From Nematostella vectensis (Eukaryota; Cnidaria; Anthozoa; Actiniaria; Edwardsiidae): a stretch of 64,000 nt of DNA. The notes beneath the pieces are model-generated. The model saw nothing but the letters and a program-made list of their open reading frames with translations. It made no database searches and was not told the origin of the DNA. Below are positions 9,560 through 23,175 of this stretch, one piece after another (position 1 is the first letter of the stretch; each line of letters starts with the position of its first letter). The stretch covers positions 11,869,315 to 11,933,314 of the forward strand of contig NC_064041.1 of assembly GCF_932526225.1 (NCBI RefSeq), written 5' to 3'. The position numbers were made by a program, and so were the translations under genes.

Positions 9560-10333
9560 TTTCTTTTTCATTTTTTTTCTAAACTATAAAGAAAAAGTTA
9601 GTGCAGGTTGGTCATTGTCTAAGCTAAAGAAATCCCTCAGTTGTATGCGTTCTCAACTCGATCTATAGACAATTCAGGCATACTCAGCGACCGTATTGTA
9701 ATCAAAATCGCGGTCGTAAACGTTCGCAAACGTTCAGCAGATTCAAGTAGAGTCATAATATTACAAGCGATCAGATCAGTGGATTGTGAAAGCCTGTAAG
9801 AGCGTTAGTACTCGCATAGGAAATGTCTCTCAATGCAGTAAAATACTATGAGAGAAAGTGCGCAGTATTATCGCATTGGTCGCGCGTTTACACCGCGAGT
9901 GAACACGAACATTACTCAGCTAGCATCTCATACAAGCTGAGATGCCATTCATAGCGTAAACCTTGTCCAAATAAATGCTTTTCGAGATCATGTTTTCACT
10001 CACTATAATAAAGCGCGAAGGTTGCAAAGCAGCGCGCGTATTCCACTGTTCTATTTTAGTGACGAAACAGTCGCACTGAACTTTCATCGCCGGTTAGCAA
10101 CAACTGATCAAAACACAGCTCACCTTCGCTCGTTTCATCGCAAAAACACCGCTAGAATGCAGACCAAACACGACTAAAGCCTCTGCCCACCATGACGGTA
10201 ATGTGAGAGCAAGTTGTTCGCTATTAGAAGTTAGAAATTTTACAATAGTTGACTGATTACAAGCGGTGTGAAGTCCGTGCTTCACGAGTCGCTCGTTGTG
10301 ATTGTGTTGTGATTACACTTGATTCGTATTGTT

Positions 10334-10370
<37 letters not shown>

Positions 10371-10376
10371 ATTATA

Positions 10377-10408
<32 letters not shown>

Positions 10409-10499
10409 GGGGTCAACCCAATCGAAGTGCAATGAGAGGGCCTCACCCTGAGAGGACCGCCTTGGTGATCACGGTAAACCTCCCGCGTCAGGTAAGTAT
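10334..10499 (-). ncRNA. U1: U1 snRNA, unit 7
   Basis: Unit 7 (10214-11915). Confidence 0.97.
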
Positions 10500-10696
10500 G
10501 AGTTTATTTGGCGTCCCTGTACACCGACTGTCCCCGGCTGATTTCATCCTCCATGTGGGAACGGTGCATCGCGGTGATTATGACCCGTCGTCTTAATGAC
10601 GATCCTGTCTCTTATTGATCTCTCCCGCTATAGCTCGCATGAACAGCACGTAAATGATGCTCGAGGTGTTGCTTGAATGTGTCTTCCCGAAAGGGA

Positions 10697-10885
10697 AGGG
10701 GGCCGTACTCGGAGGTAGTGCAATACCGAGACAACCCGTGGCTGGGACGCAGCAAGCCGCTTATTCCACAGCCAGTTTCCAAAAATCAGTTTAATATATG
10801 AGCTACTCAATGAGCAGCGTATCAGATATTAAGCTGATAAGAACAGATACTACACTTGATCTTAGCCAAAAGGCCGAGAAGCGAT
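10697..10885 (-). ncRNA. U2: U2 snRNA, unit 7
   Basis: Unit 7; intact. Confidence 0.97.
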
Positions 10886-11142
10886 GCAGAATCTGGCTCG
10901 GACTACAGGGAGCGTTTATCATTCTAGGCCTCCGCCATGTGGGTGACGGACTCGGTTTTAGGCCCTTCTGCCTCCTAAGATCACATGTGATGATCAGTCA
11001 TGAACGTAGTGCTATCACGTACGAGCAGTATTCGCTTGATACAGCGTCTTTGCGAGTGCAATGAGACATTTTTACCGCGCTAGTGCGTGCGTACGTTCTC
11101 ACCGCACCGCTATAAAAGTCTAAAATATCACCGAGATCTTTC

Positions 11143-11170
11143 GTCTACGGCCATACCATCGAGAAAACAC

Positions 11171-11201
<31 letters not shown>

Positions 11202-11261
11202 GATTGGGCGCGGTTAGTACTTGGATGGGTGACCGCCTGGGAATACCGCGTGCTGTAGGCA
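11143..11261 (+). rRNA. 5S: 5S rRNA, unit 7
   Basis: Unit 7; intact. Confidence 0.98.
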
Positions 11262-12035
11262 TTTCTTTTTCATTTTTTTTCTAAACTATAAAGAAAAAGT
11301 TAGTGCAGGTTGGTCATTGTCTAAGCTAAAGAAATCCCTCAGTTGTATGCGTTCTCAACTCGATCTATAGACAATTCAGGCATACTCAGCGACCGTATTG
11401 TAATCAAAATCGCGGTCGTAAACGTTCGCAAACGTTCAGCAGATTCAAGTAGAGTCATAATATTACAAGCGATCAGATCAGTGGATTGTGAAAGCCTGTA
11501 AGAGCGTTAGTACTCGCATAGGAAATGTCTCTCAATGCAGTAAAATACTATGAGAGAAAGTGCGCAGTATTATCGCATTGGTCGCGCGTTTACACCGCGA
11601 GTGAACACGAACATTACTCAGCTAGCATCTCATACAAGCTGAGATGCCATTCATAGCGTAAACCTTGTCCAAATAAATGCTTTTCGAGATCATGTTTTCA
11701 CTCACTATAATAAAGCGCGAAGGTTGCAAAGCAGCGCGCGTATTCCACTGTTCTATTTTAGTGACGAAACAGTCGCACTGAACTTTCATCGCCGGTTAGC
11801 AACAACTGATCAAAACACAGCTCACCTTCGCTCGTTTCATCGCAAAAACACCGCTAGAATGCAGACCAAACACGACTAAAGCCTCTGCCCACCATGACGG
11901 TAATGTGAGAGCAAGTTGTTCGCTATTAGAAGTTAGAAATTTTACAATAGTTGACTGATTACAAGCGGTGTGAAGTCCGTGCTTCACGAGTCGCTCGTTG
12001 TGATTGTGTTGTGATTACACTTGATTCGTATTGTT

Positions 12036-12072
<37 letters not shown>

Positions 12073-12078
12073 ATTATA

Positions 12079-12110
<32 letters not shown>

Positions 12111-12201
12111 GGGGTCAACCCAATCGAAGTGCAATGAGAGGGCCTCACCCTGAGAGGACCGCCTTGGTGATCACGGTAAACCTCCCGCGTCAGGTAAGTA
12201 T
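12036..12201 (-). ncRNA. U1: U1 snRNA, unit 8
   Basis: Unit 8 (11916-13617). Confidence 0.97.
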
Positions 12202-12398
12202 GAGTTTATTTGGCGTCCCTGTACACCGACTGTCCCCGGCTGATTTCATCCTCCATGTGGGAACGGTGCATCGCGGTGATTATGACCCGTCGTCTTAATG
12301 ACGATCCTGTCTCTTATTGATCTCTCCCGCTATAGCTCGCATGAACAGCACGTAAATGATGCTCGAGGTGTTGCTTGAATGTGTCTTCCCGAAAGGGA

Positions 12399-12587
12399 AG
12401 GGGGCCGTACTCGGAGGTAGTGCAATACCGAGACAACCCGTGGCTGGGACGCAGCAAGCCGCTTATTCCACAGCCAGTTTCCAAAAATCAGTTTAATATA
12501 TGAGCTACTCAATGAGCAGCGTATCAGATATTAAGCTGATAAGAACAGATACTACACTTGATCTTAGCCAAAAGGCCGAGAAGCGAT
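12399..12587 (-). ncRNA. U2: U2 snRNA, unit 8
   Basis: Unit 8; intact. The unit carries an A-to-T change at 12726, 139 bp upstream of this gene and outside the PSE-like motif. Confidence 0.97.
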
Positions 12588-12725
12588 GCAGAATCTGGCT
12601 CGGACTACAGGGAGCGTTTATCATTCTAGGCCTCCGCCATGTGGGTGACGGACTCGGTTTTAGGCCCTTCTGCCTCCTAAGATCACATGTGATGATCAGT
12701 CATGAACGTAGTGCTATCACGTACG

Positions 12726-12726
12726 T
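12726..12726. other. Unit variant A to T (unit 8)
   Basis: Unit position 811, between U2 and 5S, changing ACGTACGAGC to ACGTACGTGC. Unique in the window. Confidence 0.85.
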
Positions 12727-12844
12727 GCAGTATTCGCTTGATACAGCGTCTTTGCGAGTGCAATGAGACATTTTTACCGCGCTAGTGCGTGCGTACGTTC
12801 TCACCGCACCGCTATAAAAGTCTAAAATATCACCGAGATCTTTC

Positions 12845-12872
12845 GTCTACGGCCATACCATCGAGAAAACAC

Positions 12873-12903
<31 letters not shown>

Positions 12904-12963
12904 GATTGGGCGCGGTTAGTACTTGGATGGGTGACCGCCTGGGAATACCGCGTGCTGTAGGCA
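12845..12963 (+). rRNA. 5S: 5S rRNA, unit 8
   Basis: Unit 8; intact. The 12726 variant lies 119 bp upstream. Confidence 0.98.
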
Positions 12964-13737
12964 TTTCTTTTTCATTTTTTTTCTAAACTATAAAGAAAAA
13001 GTTAGTGCAGGTTGGTCATTGTCTAAGCTAAAGAAATCCCTCAGTTGTATGCGTTCTCAACTCGATCTATAGACAATTCAGGCATACTCAGCGACCGTAT
13101 TGTAATCAAAATCGCGGTCGTAAACGTTCGCAAACGTTCAGCAGATTCAAGTAGAGTCATAATATTACAAGCGATCAGATCAGTGGATTGTGAAAGCCTG
13201 TAAGAGCGTTAGTACTCGCATAGGAAATGTCTCTCAATGCAGTAAAATACTATGAGAGAAAGTGCGCAGTATTATCGCATTGGTCGCGCGTTTACACCGC
13301 GAGTGAACACGAACATTACTCAGCTAGCATCTCATACAAGCTGAGATGCCATTCATAGCGTAAACCTTGTCCAAATAAATGCTTTTCGAGATCATGTTTT
13401 CACTCACTATAATAAAGCGCGAAGGTTGCAAAGCAGCGCGCGTATTCCACTGTTCTATTTTAGTGACGAAACAGTCGCACTGAACTTTCATCGCCGGTTA
13501 GCAACAACTGATCAAAACACAGCTCACCTTCGCTCGTTTCATCGCAAAAACACCGCTAGAATGCAGACCAAACACGACTAAAGCCTCTGCCCACCATGAC
13601 GGTAATGTGAGAGCAAGTTGTTCGCTATTAGAAGTTAGAAATTTTACAATAGTTGACTGATTACAAGCGGTGTGAAGTCCGTGCTTCACGAGTCGCTCGT
13701 TGTGATTGTGTTGTGATTACACTTGATTCGTATTGTT

Positions 13738-13774
<37 letters not shown>

Positions 13775-13780
13775 ATTATA

Positions 13781-13812
<32 letters not shown>

Positions 13813-13903
13813 GGGGTCAACCCAATCGAAGTGCAATGAGAGGGCCTCACCCTGAGAGGACCGCCTTGGTGATCACGGTAAACCTCCCGCGTCAGGTAAG
13901 TAT
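13738..13903 (-). ncRNA. U1: U1 snRNA, unit 9
   Basis: Unit 9 (13618-15319). Confidence 0.97.
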
Positions 13904-14100
13904 GAGTTTATTTGGCGTCCCTGTACACCGACTGTCCCCGGCTGATTTCATCCTCCATGTGGGAACGGTGCATCGCGGTGATTATGACCCGTCGTCTTAA
14001 TGACGATCCTGTCTCTTATTGATCTCTCCCGCTATAGCTCGCATGAACAGCACGTAAATGATGCTCGAGGTGTTGCTTGAATGTGTCTTCCCGAAAGGGA

Positions 14101-14289
14101 AGGGGGCCGTACTCGGAGGTAGTGCAATACCGAGACAACCCGTGGCTGGGACGCAGCAAGCCGCTTATTCCACAGCCAGTTTCCAAAAATCAGTTTAATA
14201 TATGAGCTACTCAATGAGCAGCGTATCAGATATTAAGCTGATAAGAACAGATACTACACTTGATCTTAGCCAAAAGGCCGAGAAGCGAT
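14101..14289 (-). ncRNA. U2: U2 snRNA, unit 9
   Basis: Unit 9; intact. Confidence 0.97.
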
Positions 14290-14546
14290 GCAGAATCTGG
14301 CTCGGACTACAGGGAGCGTTTATCATTCTAGGCCTCCGCCATGTGGGTGACGGACTCGGTTTTAGGCCCTTCTGCCTCCTAAGATCACATGTGATGATCA
14401 GTCATGAACGTAGTGCTATCACGTACGAGCAGTATTCGCTTGATACAGCGTCTTTGCGAGTGCAATGAGACATTTTTACCGCGCTAGTGCGTGCGTACGT
14501 TCTCACCGCACCGCTATAAAAGTCTAAAATATCACCGAGATCTTTC

Positions 14547-14574
14547 GTCTACGGCCATACCATCGAGAAAACAC

Positions 14575-14605
<31 letters not shown>

Positions 14606-14665
14606 GATTGGGCGCGGTTAGTACTTGGATGGGTGACCGCCTGGGAATACCGCGTGCTGTAGGCA
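14547..14665 (+). rRNA. 5S: 5S rRNA, unit 9
   Basis: Unit 9; intact. Confidence 0.98.
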
Positions 14666-15439
14666 TTTCTTTTTCATTTTTTTTCTAAACTATAAAGAAA
14701 AAGTTAGTGCAGGTTGGTCATTGTCTAAGCTAAAGAAATCCCTCAGTTGTATGCGTTCTCAACTCGATCTATAGACAATTCAGGCATACTCAGCGACCGT
14801 ATTGTAATCAAAATCGCGGTCGTAAACGTTCGCAAACGTTCAGCAGATTCAAGTAGAGTCATAATATTACAAGCGATCAGATCAGTGGATTGTGAAAGCC
14901 TGTAAGAGCGTTAGTACTCGCATAGGAAATGTCTCTCAATGCAGTAAAATACTATGAGAGAAAGTGCGCAGTATTATCGCATTGGTCGCGCGTTTACACC
15001 GCGAGTGAACACGAACATTACTCAGCTAGCATCTCATACAAGCTGAGATGCCATTCATAGCGTAAACCTTGTCCAAATAAATGCTTTTCGAGATCATGTT
15101 TTCACTCACTATAATAAAGCGCGAAGGTTGCAAAGCAGCGCGCGTATTCCACTGTTCTATTTTAGTGACGAAACAGTCGCACTGAACTTTCATCGCCGGT
15201 TAGCAACAACTGATCAAAACACAGCTCACCTTCGCTCGTTTCATCGCAAAAACACCGCTAGAATGCAGACCAAACACGACTAAAGCCTCTGCCCACCATG
15301 ACGGTAATGTGAGAGCAAGTTGTTCGCTATTAGAAGTTAGAAATTTTACAATAGTTGACTGATTACAAGCGGTGTGAAGTCCGTGCTTCACGAGTCGCTC
15401 GTTGTGATTGTGTTGTGATTACACTTGATTCGTATTGTT

Positions 15440-15476
<37 letters not shown>

Positions 15477-15482
15477 ATTATA

Positions 15483-15514
<32 letters not shown>

Positions 15515-15605
15515 GGGGTCAACCCAATCGAAGTGCAATGAGAGGGCCTCACCCTGAGAGGACCGCCTTGGTGATCACGGTAAACCTCCCGCGTCAGGTA
15601 AGTAT
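15440..15605 (-). ncRNA. U1: U1 snRNA, unit 10
   Basis: Unit 10 (15320-17021). Confidence 0.97.
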
Positions 15606-15802
15606 GAGTTTATTTGGCGTCCCTGTACACCGACTGTCCCCGGCTGATTTCATCCTCCATGTGGGAACGGTGCATCGCGGTGATTATGACCCGTCGTCTT
15701 AATGACGATCCTGTCTCTTATTGATCTCTCCCGCTATAGCTCGCATGAACAGCACGTAAATGATGCTCGAGGTGTTGCTTGAATGTGTCTTCCCGAAAGG
15801 GA

Positions 15803-15991
15803 AGGGGGCCGTACTCGGAGGTAGTGCAATACCGAGACAACCCGTGGCTGGGACGCAGCAAGCCGCTTATTCCACAGCCAGTTTCCAAAAATCAGTTTAA
15901 TATATGAGCTACTCAATGAGCAGCGTATCAGATATTAAGCTGATAAGAACAGATACTACACTTGATCTTAGCCAAAAGGCCGAGAAGCGAT
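15803..15991 (-). ncRNA. U2: U2 snRNA, unit 10
   Basis: Unit 10; intact. Confidence 0.97.
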
Positions 15992-16248
15992 GCAGAATCT
16001 GGCTCGGACTACAGGGAGCGTTTATCATTCTAGGCCTCCGCCATGTGGGTGACGGACTCGGTTTTAGGCCCTTCTGCCTCCTAAGATCACATGTGATGAT
16101 CAGTCATGAACGTAGTGCTATCACGTACGAGCAGTATTCGCTTGATACAGCGTCTTTGCGAGTGCAATGAGACATTTTTACCGCGCTAGTGCGTGCGTAC
16201 GTTCTCACCGCACCGCTATAAAAGTCTAAAATATCACCGAGATCTTTC

Positions 16249-16276
16249 GTCTACGGCCATACCATCGAGAAAACAC

Positions 16277-16307
<31 letters not shown>

Positions 16308-16367
16308 GATTGGGCGCGGTTAGTACTTGGATGGGTGACCGCCTGGGAATACCGCGTGCTGTAGGCA
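16249..16367 (+). rRNA. 5S: 5S rRNA, unit 10
   Basis: Unit 10; intact. Confidence 0.98.
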
Positions 16368-17141
16368 TTTCTTTTTCATTTTTTTTCTAAACTATAAAGA
16401 AAAAGTTAGTGCAGGTTGGTCATTGTCTAAGCTAAAGAAATCCCTCAGTTGTATGCGTTCTCAACTCGATCTATAGACAATTCAGGCATACTCAGCGACC
16501 GTATTGTAATCAAAATCGCGGTCGTAAACGTTCGCAAACGTTCAGCAGATTCAAGTAGAGTCATAATATTACAAGCGATCAGATCAGTGGATTGTGAAAG
16601 CCTGTAAGAGCGTTAGTACTCGCATAGGAAATGTCTCTCAATGCAGTAAAATACTATGAGAGAAAGTGCGCAGTATTATCGCATTGGTCGCGCGTTTACA
16701 CCGCGAGTGAACACGAACATTACTCAGCTAGCATCTCATACAAGCTGAGATGCCATTCATAGCGTAAACCTTGTCCAAATAAATGCTTTTCGAGATCATG
16801 TTTTCACTCACTATAATAAAGCGCGAAGGTTGCAAAGCAGCGCGCGTATTCCACTGTTCTATTTTAGTGACGAAACAGTCGCACTGAACTTTCATCGCCG
16901 GTTAGCAACAACTGATCAAAACACAGCTCACCTTCGCTCGTTTCATCGCAAAAACACCGCTAGAATGCAGACCAAACACGACTAAAGCCTCTGCCCACCA
17001 TGACGGTAATGTGAGAGCAAGTTGTTCGCTATTAGAAGTTAGAAATTTTACAATAGTTGACTGATTACAAGCGGTGTGAAGTCCGTGCTTCACGAGTCGC
17101 TCGTTGTGATTGTGTTGTGATTACACTTGATTCGTATTGTT

Positions 17142-17178
<37 letters not shown>

Positions 17179-17184
17179 ATTATA

Positions 17185-17216
<32 letters not shown>

Positions 17217-17307
17217 GGGGTCAACCCAATCGAAGTGCAATGAGAGGGCCTCACCCTGAGAGGACCGCCTTGGTGATCACGGTAAACCTCCCGCGTCAGG
17301 TAAGTAT
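17142..17307 (-). ncRNA. U1: U1 snRNA, unit 11
   Basis: Unit 11 (17022-18723). Confidence 0.97.
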
Positions 17308-17504
17308 GAGTTTATTTGGCGTCCCTGTACACCGACTGTCCCCGGCTGATTTCATCCTCCATGTGGGAACGGTGCATCGCGGTGATTATGACCCGTCGTC
17401 TTAATGACGATCCTGTCTCTTATTGATCTCTCCCGCTATAGCTCGCATGAACAGCACGTAAATGATGCTCGAGGTGTTGCTTGAATGTGTCTTCCCGAAA
17501 GGGA

Positions 17505-17693
17505 AGGGGGCCGTACTCGGAGGTAGTGCAATACCGAGACAACCCGTGGCTGGGACGCAGCAAGCCGCTTATTCCACAGCCAGTTTCCAAAAATCAGTTT
17601 AATATATGAGCTACTCAATGAGCAGCGTATCAGATATTAAGCTGATAAGAACAGATACTACACTTGATCTTAGCCAAAAGGCCGAGAAGCGAT
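17505..17693 (-). ncRNA. U2: U2 snRNA, unit 11
   Basis: Unit 11; intact. Confidence 0.97.
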
Positions 17694-17950
17694 GCAGAAT
17701 CTGGCTCGGACTACAGGGAGCGTTTATCATTCTAGGCCTCCGCCATGTGGGTGACGGACTCGGTTTTAGGCCCTTCTGCCTCCTAAGATCACATGTGATG
17801 ATCAGTCATGAACGTAGTGCTATCACGTACGAGCAGTATTCGCTTGATACAGCGTCTTTGCGAGTGCAATGAGACATTTTTACCGCGCTAGTGCGTGCGT
17901 ACGTTCTCACCGCACCGCTATAAAAGTCTAAAATATCACCGAGATCTTTC

Positions 17951-17978
17951 GTCTACGGCCATACCATCGAGAAAACAC

Positions 17979-18009
<31 letters not shown>

Positions 18010-18069
18010 GATTGGGCGCGGTTAGTACTTGGATGGGTGACCGCCTGGGAATACCGCGTGCTGTAGGCA
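17951..18069 (+). rRNA. 5S: 5S rRNA, unit 11
   Basis: Unit 11; intact. Confidence 0.98.
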
Positions 18070-18843
18070 TTTCTTTTTCATTTTTTTTCTAAACTATAAA
18101 GAAAAAGTTAGTGCAGGTTGGTCATTGTCTAAGCTAAAGAAATCCCTCAGTTGTATGCGTTCTCAACTCGATCTATAGACAATTCAGGCATACTCAGCGA
18201 CCGTATTGTAATCAAAATCGCGGTCGTAAACGTTCGCAAACGTTCAGCAGATTCAAGTAGAGTCATAATATTACAAGCGATCAGATCAGTGGATTGTGAA
18301 AGCCTGTAAGAGCGTTAGTACTCGCATAGGAAATGTCTCTCAATGCAGTAAAATACTATGAGAGAAAGTGCGCAGTATTATCGCATTGGTCGCGCGTTTA
18401 CACCGCGAGTGAACACGAACATTACTCAGCTAGCATCTCATACAAGCTGAGATGCCATTCATAGCGTAAACCTTGTCCAAATAAATGCTTTTCGAGATCA
18501 TGTTTTCACTCACTATAATAAAGCGCGAAGGTTGCAAAGCAGCGCGCGTATTCCACTGTTCTATTTTAGTGACGAAACAGTCGCACTGAACTTTCATCGC
18601 CGGTTAGCAACAACTGATCAAAACACAGCTCACCTTCGCTCGTTTCATCGCAAAAACACCGCTAGAATGCAGACCAAACACGACTAAAGCCTCTGCCCAC
18701 CATGACGGTAATGTGAGAGCAAGTTGTTCGCTATTAGAAGTTAGAAATTTTACAATAGTTGACTGATTACAAGCGGTGTGAAGTCCGTGCTTCACGAGTC
18801 GCTCGTTGTGATTGTGTTGTGATTACACTTGATTCGTATTGTT

Positions 18844-18880
<37 letters not shown>

Positions 18881-18886
18881 ATTATA

Positions 18887-18918
<32 letters not shown>

Positions 18919-19009
18919 GGGGTCAACCCAATCGAAGTGCAATGAGAGGGCCTCACCCTGAGAGGACCGCCTTGGTGATCACGGTAAACCTCCCGCGTCA
19001 GGTAAGTAT
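18844..19009 (-). ncRNA. U1: U1 snRNA, unit 12
   Basis: Unit 12 (18724-20425). Confidence 0.97.
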
Positions 19010-19206
19010 GAGTTTATTTGGCGTCCCTGTACACCGACTGTCCCCGGCTGATTTCATCCTCCATGTGGGAACGGTGCATCGCGGTGATTATGACCCGTCG
19101 TCTTAATGACGATCCTGTCTCTTATTGATCTCTCCCGCTATAGCTCGCATGAACAGCACGTAAATGATGCTCGAGGTGTTGCTTGAATGTGTCTTCCCGA
19201 AAGGGA

Positions 19207-19395
19207 AGGGGGCCGTACTCGGAGGTAGTGCAATACCGAGACAACCCGTGGCTGGGACGCAGCAAGCCGCTTATTCCACAGCCAGTTTCCAAAAATCAGT
19301 TTAATATATGAGCTACTCAATGAGCAGCGTATCAGATATTAAGCTGATAAGAACAGATACTACACTTGATCTTAGCCAAAAGGCCGAGAAGCGAT
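19207..19395 (-). ncRNA. U2: U2 snRNA, unit 12
   Basis: Unit 12; intact. Confidence 0.97.
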
Positions 19396-19652
19396 GCAGA
19401 ATCTGGCTCGGACTACAGGGAGCGTTTATCATTCTAGGCCTCCGCCATGTGGGTGACGGACTCGGTTTTAGGCCCTTCTGCCTCCTAAGATCACATGTGA
19501 TGATCAGTCATGAACGTAGTGCTATCACGTACGAGCAGTATTCGCTTGATACAGCGTCTTTGCGAGTGCAATGAGACATTTTTACCGCGCTAGTGCGTGC
19601 GTACGTTCTCACCGCACCGCTATAAAAGTCTAAAATATCACCGAGATCTTTC

Positions 19653-19680
19653 GTCTACGGCCATACCATCGAGAAAACAC

Positions 19681-19711
<31 letters not shown>

Positions 19712-19771
19712 GATTGGGCGCGGTTAGTACTTGGATGGGTGACCGCCTGGGAATACCGCGTGCTGTAGGCA
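19653..19771 (+). rRNA. 5S: 5S rRNA, unit 12
   Basis: Unit 12; intact. Confidence 0.98.
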
Positions 19772-20545
19772 TTTCTTTTTCATTTTTTTTCTAAACTATA
19801 AAGAAAAAGTTAGTGCAGGTTGGTCATTGTCTAAGCTAAAGAAATCCCTCAGTTGTATGCGTTCTCAACTCGATCTATAGACAATTCAGGCATACTCAGC
19901 GACCGTATTGTAATCAAAATCGCGGTCGTAAACGTTCGCAAACGTTCAGCAGATTCAAGTAGAGTCATAATATTACAAGCGATCAGATCAGTGGATTGTG
20001 AAAGCCTGTAAGAGCGTTAGTACTCGCATAGGAAATGTCTCTCAATGCAGTAAAATACTATGAGAGAAAGTGCGCAGTATTATCGCATTGGTCGCGCGTT
20101 TACACCGCGAGTGAACACGAACATTACTCAGCTAGCATCTCATACAAGCTGAGATGCCATTCATAGCGTAAACCTTGTCCAAATAAATGCTTTTCGAGAT
20201 CATGTTTTCACTCACTATAATAAAGCGCGAAGGTTGCAAAGCAGCGCGCGTATTCCACTGTTCTATTTTAGTGACGAAACAGTCGCACTGAACTTTCATC
20301 GCCGGTTAGCAACAACTGATCAAAACACAGCTCACCTTCGCTCGTTTCATCGCAAAAACACCGCTAGAATGCAGACCAAACACGACTAAAGCCTCTGCCC
20401 ACCATGACGGTAATGTGAGAGCAAGTTGTTCGCTATTAGAAGTTAGAAATTTTACAATAGTTGACTGATTACAAGCGGTGTGAAGTCCGTGCTTCACGAG
20501 TCGCTCGTTGTGATTGTGTTGTGATTACACTTGATTCGTATTGTT

Positions 20546-20582
<37 letters not shown>

Positions 20583-20588
20583 ATTATA

Positions 20589-20620
<32 letters not shown>

Positions 20621-20711
20621 GGGGTCAACCCAATCGAAGTGCAATGAGAGGGCCTCACCCTGAGAGGACCGCCTTGGTGATCACGGTAAACCTCCCGCGT
20701 CAGGTAAGTAT
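20546..20711 (-). ncRNA. U1: U1 snRNA, unit 13
   Basis: Unit 13 (20426-22127). Confidence 0.97.
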
Positions 20712-20908
20712 GAGTTTATTTGGCGTCCCTGTACACCGACTGTCCCCGGCTGATTTCATCCTCCATGTGGGAACGGTGCATCGCGGTGATTATGACCCGT
20801 CGTCTTAATGACGATCCTGTCTCTTATTGATCTCTCCCGCTATAGCTCGCATGAACAGCACGTAAATGATGCTCGAGGTGTTGCTTGAATGTGTCTTCCC
20901 GAAAGGGA

Positions 20909-21097
20909 AGGGGGCCGTACTCGGAGGTAGTGCAATACCGAGACAACCCGTGGCTGGGACGCAGCAAGCCGCTTATTCCACAGCCAGTTTCCAAAAATCA
21001 GTTTAATATATGAGCTACTCAATGAGCAGCGTATCAGATATTAAGCTGATAAGAACAGATACTACACTTGATCTTAGCCAAAAGGCCGAGAAGCGAT
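20909..21097 (-). ncRNA. U2: U2 snRNA, unit 13
   Basis: Unit 13; intact. Confidence 0.97.
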
Positions 21098-21354
21098 GCA
21101 GAATCTGGCTCGGACTACAGGGAGCGTTTATCATTCTAGGCCTCCGCCATGTGGGTGACGGACTCGGTTTTAGGCCCTTCTGCCTCCTAAGATCACATGT
21201 GATGATCAGTCATGAACGTAGTGCTATCACGTACGAGCAGTATTCGCTTGATACAGCGTCTTTGCGAGTGCAATGAGACATTTTTACCGCGCTAGTGCGT
21301 GCGTACGTTCTCACCGCACCGCTATAAAAGTCTAAAATATCACCGAGATCTTTC

Positions 21355-21382
21355 GTCTACGGCCATACCATCGAGAAAACAC

Positions 21383-21413
<31 letters not shown>

Positions 21414-21473
21414 GATTGGGCGCGGTTAGTACTTGGATGGGTGACCGCCTGGGAATACCGCGTGCTGTAGGCA
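21355..21473 (+). rRNA. 5S: 5S rRNA, unit 13
   Basis: Unit 13; intact. Confidence 0.98.
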
Positions 21474-22247
21474 TTTCTTTTTCATTTTTTTTCTAAACTA
21501 TAAAGAAAAAGTTAGTGCAGGTTGGTCATTGTCTAAGCTAAAGAAATCCCTCAGTTGTATGCGTTCTCAACTCGATCTATAGACAATTCAGGCATACTCA
21601 GCGACCGTATTGTAATCAAAATCGCGGTCGTAAACGTTCGCAAACGTTCAGCAGATTCAAGTAGAGTCATAATATTACAAGCGATCAGATCAGTGGATTG
21701 TGAAAGCCTGTAAGAGCGTTAGTACTCGCATAGGAAATGTCTCTCAATGCAGTAAAATACTATGAGAGAAAGTGCGCAGTATTATCGCATTGGTCGCGCG
21801 TTTACACCGCGAGTGAACACGAACATTACTCAGCTAGCATCTCATACAAGCTGAGATGCCATTCATAGCGTAAACCTTGTCCAAATAAATGCTTTTCGAG
21901 ATCATGTTTTCACTCACTATAATAAAGCGCGAAGGTTGCAAAGCAGCGCGCGTATTCCACTGTTCTATTTTAGTGACGAAACAGTCGCACTGAACTTTCA
22001 TCGCCGGTTAGCAACAACTGATCAAAACACAGCTCACCTTCGCTCGTTTCATCGCAAAAACACCGCTAGAATGCAGACCAAACACGACTAAAGCCTCTGC
22101 CCACCATGACGGTAATGTGAGAGCAAGTTGTTCGCTATTAGAAGTTAGAAATTTTACAATAGTTGACTGATTACAAGCGGTGTGAAGTCCGTGCTTCACG
22201 AGTCGCTCGTTGTGATTGTGTTGTGATTACACTTGATTCGTATTGTT

Positions 22248-22284
<37 letters not shown>

Positions 22285-22290
22285 ATTATA

Positions 22291-22322
<32 letters not shown>

Positions 22323-22413
22323 GGGGTCAACCCAATCGAAGTGCAATGAGAGGGCCTCACCCTGAGAGGACCGCCTTGGTGATCACGGTAAACCTCCCGC
22401 GTCAGGTAAGTAT
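22248..22413 (-). ncRNA. U1: U1 snRNA, unit 14
   Basis: Unit 14 (22128-23829). Confidence 0.97.
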
Positions 22414-22610
22414 GAGTTTATTTGGCGTCCCTGTACACCGACTGTCCCCGGCTGATTTCATCCTCCATGTGGGAACGGTGCATCGCGGTGATTATGACCC
22501 GTCGTCTTAATGACGATCCTGTCTCTTATTGATCTCTCCCGCTATAGCTCGCATGAACAGCACGTAAATGATGCTCGAGGTGTTGCTTGAATGTGTCTTC
22601 CCGAAAGGGA

Positions 22611-22799
22611 AGGGGGCCGTACTCGGAGGTAGTGCAATACCGAGACAACCCGTGGCTGGGACGCAGCAAGCCGCTTATTCCACAGCCAGTTTCCAAAAAT
22701 CAGTTTAATATATGAGCTACTCAATGAGCAGCGTATCAGATATTAAGCTGATAAGAACAGATACTACACTTGATCTTAGCCAAAAGGCCGAGAAGCGAT
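22611..22799 (-). ncRNA. U2: U2 snRNA, unit 14
   Basis: Unit 14; intact. Confidence 0.97.
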
Positions 22800-23056
22800 G
22801 CAGAATCTGGCTCGGACTACAGGGAGCGTTTATCATTCTAGGCCTCCGCCATGTGGGTGACGGACTCGGTTTTAGGCCCTTCTGCCTCCTAAGATCACAT
22901 GTGATGATCAGTCATGAACGTAGTGCTATCACGTACGAGCAGTATTCGCTTGATACAGCGTCTTTGCGAGTGCAATGAGACATTTTTACCGCGCTAGTGC
23001 GTGCGTACGTTCTCACCGCACCGCTATAAAAGTCTAAAATATCACCGAGATCTTTC

Positions 23057-23084
23057 GTCTACGGCCATACCATCGAGAAAACAC

Positions 23085-23115
<31 letters not shown>

Positions 23116-23175
23116 GATTGGGCGCGGTTAGTACTTGGATGGGTGACCGCCTGGGAATACCGCGTGCTGTAGGCA
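23057..23175 (+). rRNA. 5S: 5S rRNA, unit 14
   Basis: Unit 14; intact. Confidence 0.98.
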